Origin: Candidatus Curtissbacteria bacterium RIFCSPLOWO2_01_FULL_37_9 | GTDB lineage: Bacteria; Patescibacteriota; Microgenomatia; Curtissbacterales; GWA2-41-24 | NCBI GenBank assembly: GCA_001776425.1 | Contig: MFBN01000044.1 | Coordinates: 1-18,872, forward strand | Reading direction: 5' to 3' | Length of the DNA stretch: 18,872 nucleotides | Shown here: positions 1 through 5,287 of the stretch, one piece after another | Layout of the letters: each line of letters opens with the position of its first letter | How positions within the stretch are numbered: the stretch's first letter is position 1 | Translations under genes and position numbers: made by a program | Notes under the pieces: generated by a model | Seen by the model: only the letters and a program-made list of their open reading frames with translations | What the model was told of the DNA's origin: nothing | The model's database searches: none

Positions 1-516
1 ATTGATGAAACATTTGATGTTCCTCCTTGCACTTATACTCAAAAAGGACTTGAAAAACTCAAGAAAGAAGGCAAAAGGGTCGGTTATCTCCCACCCGAAG
101 TCGCAACGCAAGCAGGGAGACATAAATTGGGTGAAATGTACCCGGAAATGGGTAGCTACAGTGTACAAGAGGGTAACCCTGTAACAAATGATTACAGTCC
201 CTCCGGCTGGTTTGATTATGAGGTTTCAATTAACGCTCCGTACCTTGATACTACGGAAGACCAACTTCTTGAAAGGACGAGGGAAAACGGCAGAAAATTA
301 TTAAGCCTGAACCAGTATATTGTTGCATTCCAGGACAGCAAACTATTTACAGATCATTACTTAGATGAAAAAAGCACATGGGTCCGCGTTGCTTCGCGCC
401 ACGACGGCCGCATGGTCAACGCCCTCGTCAACGGTGATGGCTACCTGCTCGTCCTTGCGGATCTGAAGCCTGACGTTCACTTTCCGAACTTTGGCGGCCG
501 TTCCTCGGGAGTGTAA
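1..516 (+). CDS. DGR target protein with C-terminal variable region (5'-truncated by window edge)
   Basis: The frame is open from base 1 to the TAA at 514-516, so the true start lies outside the window; the first internal ATG (127) is probably not the start. The visible 171 residues include a Trp/Tyr-rich stretch (SGWFDYEVS), then a C-terminal segment beginning STWVRVASRHDGRMVN and ending NFGGRSSGV. This tail is the VR of the adjacent retroelement. The layout, with diversified residues at the extreme C-terminus before a conserved GGRSS-like end, is that of C-type-lectin-fold DGR targets, which usually display a variable ligand-binding face. The fold is inferred from the family, not demonstrated. 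Compared with the TR-encoded peptide, diversified positions read N to H, L, Y, L, L, D and F, plus D to V and I to F. The ligand and cellular location cannot be judged because the N-terminus is missing. Confidence 0.9.
   Translation: MDETFDVPPCTYTQKGLEKLKKEGKRVGYLPPEVATQAGRHKLGEMYPEMGSYSVQEGNPVTNDYSPSGWFDYEVSINAPYLDTTEDQLLERTRENGRKLLSLNQYIVAFQDSKLFTDHYLDEKSTWVRVASRHDGRMVNALVNGDGYLLVLADLKPDVHFPNFGGRSSGV
388..514 (+). repeat. DGR variable repeat (VR)
   Basis: This 127-base segment aligns without gaps to 827-953 at an offset of 439. From 388 to 508 there are 13 mismatches (400, 424, 425, 442, 448, 449, 454, 455, 460, 476, 481, 482, 490), and every one faces an A in the template copy. The only other difference is 509 (G against T). 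The stretch 491-508 is unchanged and GC-rich, as expected for the initiation-of-mutagenic-homology site at the 3' end of a VR. The VR runs to the first base of the target stop codon. Confidence 0.97.
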
Positions 517-530
517 AAGCTTAAAGCTTT
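516..530 (+). other. Small hairpin immediately 3' of the VR
   Basis: AAAGCT (516-521), loop TAA, AGCTTT (525-530) forms a perfect 6-bp inverted repeat starting at the last base of the target stop codon. Known DGRs such as that of Bordetella phage BPP-1 carry a hairpin or cruciform just downstream of the VR that helps target recognition, and this one is in the same place. It is AT-rich and short. T-rich DNA follows (534-545), so a weak terminator for the target gene is the alternative. Confidence 0.45.
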
Positions 531-826
531 GATACTTTTCTCTTTTAATCCCTTTAAACTTTAATCTTTTTGCGATATATTGCTTTTGATAGTAGGTTAA
601 TGAACTCAAGTCCACGGATTTGAGTCACCGAAATCCTTGATTTTCAAAAAAGCTGCCGGAGTCCAGGTGTTTACGGATGCCTGGAGTGTGCAGTTGAAAA
701 GCAAGACACTCCGTGCCTTTGCGCTAGTGGAGATGCTTGGGGTTTTCCTTGGCTCGCTCCCGGATAAAATTCAGCAGCGAGAGCAATCAAGCTGCGGTGT
801 CTATAGATGGTGCATGGCGCAGATTA
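531..826 (+). ncRNA. Structured non-coding spacer before the TR, probable 5' part of the DGR RNA
   Basis: I see no credible gene in these ~300 bases. They hold several inverted repeats: CTCAAGTC/GATTTGAG (605-612 with 617-624, one G-U pair, 4-nt loop); TCCAGG/CCTGGA (662-667 with 680-685); and GGAGTGT/ACACTCC (683-689 with 706-712, 16-nt loop). The last two overlap and so compete. DGR template RNAs are known to need structured flanks beyond the TR for Avd-RT binding and priming; assigning that role here is inference. The RNA ends are unknown. Confidence 0.45.
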
Positions 827-953
827 GTTGCTTCGCGCAACGACGGCCGCATGGTCAACGCCAACGTCAACGGTGATGGCAACCTGAACGTCAATGCGAA
901 TCTGAAGCCTGACGATCACAATCCGAACATTGGCGGCCGTTCCTCGGTAGTGT
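827..953 (+). repeat. DGR template repeat (TR)
   Basis: This is the template partner of the VR at 388-514. It lies outside any real gene, although its sense frame still reads as a target-like peptide (VASRNDGRMVNANVNGDGN). In that frame it has ten AAC/AAT codons (839, 857, 863, 869, 881, 887, 893, 899, 920, 926), seven of which are altered in the VR. Randomising the two A's of AAY codons can never create a stop codon, a well-known design feature of DGR templates. It differs from the VR at 948 (T), marking the probable boundary between the two initiation-of-homology versions. An open frame across 737-1102 is a by-product of this coding-like sequence. Confidence 0.97.
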
Positions 954-965
954 CTTGCTCATCTT

Positions 966-1323
966 TTAGAGGGAGCGTTTCCAGCCGCCCAGCATGCGGC
1001 CGATTTCCAGAATACTTTGCTCAAGGGCAATGTACTTTCTGTTATCGAGAGCATTTGTGTCCTTGGCAAGTCTTAGTAGAATTTTCAGAAGATTTACATT
1101 GACAATCGCTTTTTCCAAAATGGGTAATTTGCGTTCTTTCGTAGCATAGCCTGCAAAAATCACATACTCAATGGTTGCTAAAGTCACTTCATCAATCTTT
1201 TGACCAAGTGTAAAGCGCTTGGTTTTAGGAAAGAGCAATAAAATGTCACTCAGATTTTTGTAAAAATCATAAAGCCTGGCAAAAATCGGGATATCGAGGC
1301 TAAAAGGTTCGGGGGGGGGGCAT
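966..1323 (-). CDS. avd: Avd-like DGR accessory protein (start out of frame by one base)
   Basis: The frame 966-1325 encodes a small, basic helical protein with family-typical stretches: IFARLYDFYKNLSDILLLFP, KTKRFTLGQKIDEVTLATIE, LPILEKAIVNVNLLKILLRL and a C-terminal IGRMLGGWKRSL. This is the pattern of the accessory variability determinant and related four-helix-bundle (23S intervening-sequence) proteins. Avd forms a pentameric barrel that binds the template RNA and RT. It lies on the minus strand, opposite to target, TR and RT, with its stop 12 bases from the TR end. The only ATG (1321-1323) is followed by ten C's (plus-strand G tract 1311-1320). With ten, it reads into TAG after seven codons; with nine or twelve it would give a full Avd of about 118 or 119 residues. 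No in-frame ATG or GTG exists; a TTG at 1238 would drop the first helix. Confidence 0.85.
1311..1320. repeat. Homopolymeric G10/C10 tract at the avd start
   Basis: Ten consecutive G's on the plus strand (C's in avd sense) lie directly after the avd ATG. Tracts of this length are prone to slipped-strand change of one base and are the classic basis of phase variation. In this copy the length puts ATG and the avd body in different frames. A homopolymer error in sequencing or assembly is the main alternative. Confidence 0.8.
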
Positions 1324-1362
1324 TGTTATTAGTTCAAAGTTTAGAAATCAAAAATTAAAGTT

Positions 1363-2466
1363 GTGGAAAGTTCTCAATTTCATTCGAACAATAATATTTA
1401 TACTTCGAGCTTATCGAGAAGTTCCTATTCCAGCTTAATATCAATTGAAAACATTTTTCAAGCATGGGAAGAATTTAAAAAGGGAAAGTGCAAAAAACTT
1501 GATGTACAGGTTTTTGAGAGAAACCTCGAGGATAATTTATTTCTACTTCACGCGAGACTAATAAACAAAACATACAAACACGGCAAATACATGGAATTTT
1601 ATGTCAGCGACCCCAAAAGAAGACATACCCACAAAGCGGAAGTTGCAGATAGAATAGTCCACCACCTTTTGTATAAATACCTTTACGGAGTTTTCGACAA
1701 AACTTTTATTTACGATTCATATTCATGCAGGTTAGATAAAGGTACTCACAGAGCAGTCAGGCGGCTAGAAAGGTTCACAAGAGGCGTCAGTAAAAACTAC
1801 ACGCAAGATTGTTGGGTGCTGAAATTGGACATTAAGAAGTTTTTTGCCTCTGTTGACCATGAAATTTTAAAAGAGCTTATAAAAACTAAAGTTAAAGATC
1901 GAGATATCTTTTGGATAATTGGTGAAATAATTGATAGTTTTTATACGGGTCATTCTCGGCTAGACCGAGAAGCAGATCCTCGCGTATGCGAGGATGACAA
2001 AGAAGAAAATACAAATAAGGGTATTCCCCTTGGTAACTTAACAAGCCAAATTTTTGCCAATATTTACCTTAACGAACTTGACCAATTCATAAAACATAGA
2101 TTAACAATTAAGTATTATCTCCGCTACGCCGACGACTTTTTACTGTTAAATCAAAGCAAAACAGCTTTGCTACACTGTTTTAAAACAGTAAAACAATATC
2201 TTGGAAACAATCTTGATTTAGAAATTCATCCCAATAAGACCTGTTTTTGCAAACTTTCATGGGGAATAGACTTTTGCGGTTATATTGTTTTACCGCATTA
2301 TATTTTGCCAAGAACCAAAACAAAAAGAAGGATAATTAAAAAAGTCATAAAAGGAAATATTTCAAACCATTCATTGCAATCGTATCTTGGTTATTTTTCT
2401 CACGCCGACTCTTGCCGTTTGCAAAAAGACTTGATAAGCATATATTTTTTTACTTCCCTGCTATAA
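1363..2466 (+). CDS. DGR-type reverse transcriptase
   Basis: The 367-residue protein has the reverse transcriptase order: finger region (ARLINKTYKHGKY), catalytic Asp in LKLDIKKFFASVDHEIL (D156), the DGR-diagnostic PLGNLTSQ (222-229), replacing the QGxxxSP of group II intron and retron enzymes, the catalytic box YYLRYADDFLLL (Y255-D258), and a C-terminal SYLGYFSHAD segment. It would copy TR RNA with error-prone incorporation opposite adenines, and the cDNA then replaces the VR. The start is GTG 1363, the first in-frame start, 39 bases from the divergent avd ATG; no Shine-Dalgarno is visible. Residues ~196-217 (GHSRLDREADPRVCEDDKEE) form a charged insertion before PLGNLTSQ, encoded by two perfect hairpins. 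No domains indicate an intron maturase or endonuclease. Confidence 0.95.
   Translation: MESSQFHSNNNIYTSSLSRSSYSSLISIENIFQAWEEFKKGKCKKLDVQVFERNLEDNLFLLHARLINKTYKHGKYMEFYVSDPKRRHTHKAEVADRIVHHLLYKYLYGVFDKTFIYDSYSCRLDKGTHRAVRRLERFTRGVSKNYTQDCWVLKLDIKKFFASVDHEILKELIKTKVKDRDIFWIIGEIIDSFYTGHSRLDREADPRVCEDDKEENTNKGIPLGNLTSQIFANIYLNELDQFIKHRLTIKYYLRYADDFLLLNQSKTALLHCFKTVKQYLGNNLDLEIHPNKTCFCKLSWGIDFCGYIVLPHYILPRTKTKRRIIKKVIKGNISNHSLQSYLGYFSHADSCRLQKDLISIYFFTSLL
1953..1995 (+). repeat. Tandem perfect hairpins inside the RT gene
   Basis: Two adjoining inverted repeats lie in the RT coding frame: TTCTCGG/CCGAGAA (1953-1959 with 1965-1971, loop CTAGA) and ATCCTCGC/GCGAGGAT (1976-1983 with 1988-1995, loop GTAT), separated by GCAG. 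They encode RLDREADPRVCED, in a place where DGR RTs normally have a short loop. The stems are more GC-rich than the surrounding gene. This resembles an in-frame palindromic insertion, but could be a lineage-specific loop. Confidence 0.7.
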
Positions 2467-2467
2467 T
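2459..2467 (+). promoter_or_regulatory. Extended -10 promoter element for alaS
   Basis: TGCTATAAT fits an extended -10 (TGnTATAAT) and overlaps the last two codons and stop of the RT gene. It would start transcription near 2474, giving a leader of about 38 nt before the alaS GTG. No clear -35 box is present, which extended -10 promoters tolerate. The identical nonamer precedes rpsL at 17279-17287. A second TATAAT at 2497-2502 could drive a nearly leaderless message. Confidence 0.5.
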
Positions 2468-2511
2468 TTCAGATGAAATTACATGAACATTGAGAATATA
2501 ATTTATCCAAA

Positions 2512-4359
2512 GTGAAATCAGGCGAGCTTCGGCAAAAATATTTGAAGTTTTTTGAGGATAGAGGTCATAAAATTATTCCTTCGGCTTCTCTTGTTCCACC
2601 GGAATCTGTCGAGCTTGCCGGCACGCAAAGAGTCCTTTTTACCACTGCGGGAATGCATCCATTAGTTCCCTATCTTTTGGGTCAACCTCATCCTGAGGGC
2701 AATCGTTTGGTTAATGTCCAAAAGTGTCTTAGAACTGACGATATTGATGATGTCGGCGACAGCGTCCATAACACCTTTTTTGAAATGCTTGGCAACTGGT
2801 CACTCGGTGATCCTGCCTCGCCTGCCCGCTCCGACGGATCGAGGCGAGACGGCATCGGTCTTGGCGGGTACTGGAAAGAAGAGGCAATTTCCTGGTCATA
2901 TCAATTTTTGATAAATGAATTGAAGCTTGATGCCAAAAGAATATATGTTTCTGTTTTTGCCGGGGATAAAGATGCTCCATTTGACGAAGAATCATATCAA
3001 GTCTGGAAAAAGTTAGGTGTGGGTGAAAACCGCATTTATAAATACGGCAAAAAAGAAAATTGGTGGGGGCCGGTTGGCCCGATTGGTCCATGCGGTCCCG
3101 ACACCGAAATGTTTTATGATACCCAACCCTTTAAAGGAGACTCCTTGAAAAGGGGGCCAGCTGAGGATTCAGAAAGATTTGTGGAGATTTGGAATGATGT
3201 TTTTATGGAGTACGACAAACAAACAGATGGATTATACAAACCCCTTTCTCAAAAAAATGTCGACACCGGCATGGGTCTTGAGCGGATGCTCATGGTCTTG
3301 AACCATGCGCCTACTATTTATGAAACTGATGTTTTTCTACCGATTGTAAAAAGGATCGAGGACTGGTCAGGCGTTTTTAATCTTAAATCGGCCCGTATTG
3401 TCGCTGATCACTTGCGTGCCTCTGTCTTTTTAATCGCCGATGGTGTCATTCCGTCCAACGTTGAGCGCGGCTACATTTTGCGCCGTCTGGTAAGAAGAAC
3501 GATTCGTCATGCCGCGTTTCTCAAGATCAAACAAGACTTTTTCGAAGAGTTAGCCAAAATAGTTATCAAAATCCATGGCAGCTTTTATCCGAAACTCGAG
3601 GAGTTTCAAAAATCAATTTTTGAAGAGCTCAAAGGCGAGGAAGAGAAGTTCAAAAAGGCTCTTGCAGCCGGCATAAGACAATTTGAGAAAATCAAAGGCG
3701 AAATTTCCGCCAAGGCCGCTTTTGATCTTTACCAGAACTTTGGATTCCCTATTGAATTAACTATCGAGCTCGCCGCCGAAAACGACAAAAAAGTCGATAT
3801 TGGAGGCTTTAAAAAAGAGCTTAAAAAACATCAGCAGTTATCACGTGCTGCTGGCCAAAAAACAAAAGGCGGTTTGGCCATCCAATCAGAACAGGCTGCC
3901 AAACTGCATACAGCCACTCATCTTCTTCATCAGGCTTTGCGTGATGTTTTAGGTCGACACGTCCATCAAACAGGTTCCCACATTACCGCAGAAAGGCTAA
4001 GGTTTGATTTCTCTCACTCCCAAAAAATGACAGAGGGCCAAATTGTAAAAGTTGAAGAAATTGTTAATGGTAAGATAAAGGACAATTTAAAAGTTTCCAA
4101 AGAAATCATGCCTAAAAAATCTGCGGATGAAATCGGCGCGATTGGGCTTTTTGCTGAAAAATATGGCGATTTAGTCAATATTTATTTCATAAGTAAAACC
4201 GGCAAAATTGAGGATGCTTACTCTAAAGAATTCTGCGGCGGGCCTCATGCAAATTTGACTAATTCTTTAGGTTTTTTTAAAGTTATAAAAGAGGAATCAG
4301 CCGGAGCCGGGATTCGTCGAATATATGCTACAATAAGTTCTAAGAAAGGCAAAAATTAG
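2512..4359 (+). CDS. alaS: Alanyl-tRNA synthetase, short form lacking C-Ala domain
   Basis: This cytoplasmic enzyme charges tRNA-Ala with alanine. The class II catalytic core is recognisable: QKYLKFFEDRGHKIIPSASL at the start, FTTAGMHPLVPYLLG, NTFFEMLGNWSLGD, GPIGPCGPDTEMF and NVDTGMGLERMLMVL. The tRNA-recognition region follows (IVADHLRASVFLIADG, ERGYILRRLVRRTIRHAA), then the editing domain with the zinc ligands HTATHLLH and CGGPH. The protein stops at 615 residues, after the editing domain; the usual bacterial enzyme is about 870 and adds a C-Ala domain. Short versions are common in reduced CPR-type genomes. GTG 2512 is the first in-frame start. A GC-rich 19-codon insertion (2812-2868) interrupts the normally continuous GDYWKEE motif. 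The stop TAG overlaps the GTG of the next gene by one base, suggesting co-transcription. Confidence 0.97.
   Translation: MKSGELRQKYLKFFEDRGHKIIPSASLVPPESVELAGTQRVLFTTAGMHPLVPYLLGQPHPEGNRLVNVQKCLRTDDIDDVGDSVHNTFFEMLGNWSLGDPASPARSDGSRRDGIGLGGYWKEEAISWSYQFLINELKLDAKRIYVSVFAGDKDAPFDEESYQVWKKLGVGENRIYKYGKKENWWGPVGPIGPCGPDTEMFYDTQPFKGDSLKRGPAEDSERFVEIWNDVFMEYDKQTDGLYKPLSQKNVDTGMGLERMLMVLNHAPTIYETDVFLPIVKRIEDWSGVFNLKSARIVADHLRASVFLIADGVIPSNVERGYILRRLVRRTIRHAAFLKIKQDFFEELAKIVIKIHGSFYPKLEEFQKSIFEELKGEEEKFKKALAAGIRQFEKIKGEISAKAAFDLYQNFGFPIELTIELAAENDKKVDIGGFKKELKKHQQLSRAAGQKTKGGLAIQSEQAAKLHTATHLLHQALRDVLGRHVHQTGSHITAERLRFDFSHSQKMTEGQIVKVEEIVNGKIKDNLKVSKEIMPKKSADEIGAIGLFAEKYGDLVNIYFISKTGKIEDAYSKEFCGGPHANLTNSLGFFKVIKEESAGAGIRRIYATISSKKGKN
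2812..2868 (+). repeat. GC-rich palindromic insertion within alaS
   Basis: These 57 bases encode PASPARSDGSRRDGIGLGG between GD and YWKEE, which are adjacent in AlaRS proteins. The segment is 42/57 G+C, far above the surrounding gene. It contains an imperfect inverted repeat: TGCC-TCGCCT (2814-2823) pairs with AGGCGA-gac-GGCA (2842-2854). A length divisible by three, palindromy and foreign base composition are the marks of small palindromic elements that invade coding regions, as described for Rickettsia. The family here is not known to me. Confidence 0.75.
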
Positions 4360-5132
4360 TGGATCCAACTGCCCCAGAAGATAATACATTACCCCAAGGA
4401 AGTTCAGAACCACAAAATCCTATCCAGCCAGGCCAGTTTGTAGTTGCCGAGCAGAAAACTACAGATCAAAGTTCTGCTGTTCCGAATGCACCGTCGCAAC
4501 CCCAAACGCAATCTGCTTCTCCTTTCCAAACACCGGACCAACTTTTAAGTAAAATTACCCAGGAAGCGGGGGGATTAACTGCACAGCAAAAGACAACAAA
4601 TCCATTAGTGAATATACCGCCTCTGGAGCAGTCTATTAAACCTTCTCCTTTGCCGGAACAATCAACATTGTCTCCACTTGAGTCAAATGCGCAATTGCCC
4701 CAGCAGCCCGAATTGAATCAATCCTCAGTGCCGGACCCAAAAATTCCAGAACCCGTAAATGCTCAATCGAACATAACTCCAACATTAGAAAACAACCAGC
4801 CTGATCCGGCACCTTATACCCCGCCTCAGGCTAATAATGTTGAAAATATTCCCGAAGAAGGAGGATCTTCAAAACTCGATAAAATGAGATTAATCGCAAT
4901 TGTCACCGCAGCTGTACTTCTTTTGGCGATTATTGCCGCTATAGTCTGGTTTTTTGTGCTTGGTAAGAAAGGTGAACCTGTAAAAACAGAAGTTGATATT
5001 AACCAACAAGTAGAAGAACCTCCTTTAATCCCAAAACGCATAAATGACGGTTTTGGAGACCTGCCTGAAGCAACCAGTGAGGCAACTACCCCAGCAGAAT
5101 TATCGCCGGAAGATTTATTACTCTTAGAATAA
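4359..5132 (+). CDS. Pro/Gln-rich single-pass membrane protein of unknown function
   Basis: I do not recognise a family for this 257-residue protein. Residues 1-170 are low in hydrophobics and rich in Pro, Gln, Ser and Asn, so probably disordered. One transmembrane helix follows at about 178-201 (LIAIVTAAVLLLAIIAAIVW), then a ~55-residue acidic tail ending in LSPEDLLLLE. There is no N-terminal signal peptide. The long disordered part is therefore probably cytoplasmic and the tail outside, although Lys residues flank both sides of the helix. The GTG start overlaps the alaS stop by one base (TAGTG). Comparable Pro-rich anchored proteins are common near surface-protein genes in CPR genomes, which is context and not evidence of function. 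Confidence 0.7.
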   Translation: MDPTAPEDNTLPQGSSEPQNPIQPGQFVVAEQKTTDQSSAVPNAPSQPQTQSASPFQTPDQLLSKITQEAGGLTAQQKTTNPLVNIPPLEQSIKPSPLPEQSTLSPLESNAQLPQQPELNQSSVPDPKIPEPVNAQSNITPTLENNQPDPAPYTPPQANNVENIPEEGGSSKLDKMRLIAIVTAAVLLLAIIAAIVWFFVLGKKGEPVKTEVDINQQVEEPPLIPKRINDGFGDLPEATSEATTPAELSPEDLLLLE

Positions 5133-5246
5133 CAACCCGATACTAGTAAGTTTTAAATTGCATAACTTAAACTTAATCTGATCAATAACCACTTAATTTA
5201 TATCTATTAGTTTTCTGTACATATCCTTATCCATTATCAATGGTTA
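5133..5246. other. Intergenic region before the 5288 gene
   Basis: AT-rich with no gene. It contains a widely spaced inverted repeat AATAACCA (5184-5191) with TGGTTATT (5241-5248), and a small CCATT/AATGG hairpin (5231-5243) nested next to it. No convincing T-tailed terminator follows the upstream gene. Confidence 0.4.
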
Positions 5247-5276
5247 TTAGACGGGTAAGCTGGGCTGATATATAAT
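5247..5276 (+). promoter_or_regulatory. Sigma-70-like promoter for the 5288-8299 genes
   Basis: TTAGAC (5247-5252) and a perfect TATAAT (5271-5276) are separated by 18 bp. Transcription would begin near 5283, only a few bases ahead of the ATG at 5288, so the message is probably leaderless or nearly so; there is no Shine-Dalgarno. Confidence 0.65.
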
Positions 5277-5287
5277 TGTTTTCAGTT

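Noticed and set aside
361..615. Minus-strand open frame across the VR
   Set aside because: It is the shadow of the target gene, with no family resemblance or start signal.
737..1102. A 121-codon open frame containing the TR, reading like a second target protein
   Set aside because: The target-like part is exactly the TR. There is no target-like N-terminal domain, and the frame runs antisense through avd. The coding look comes from the TR matching the VR.
2473..2493. Six-codon open frame MKLHEH in the alaS leader as a leader peptide
   Set aside because: Too short, no ribosome-binding site, no regulatory codons and no attenuator structure after it.
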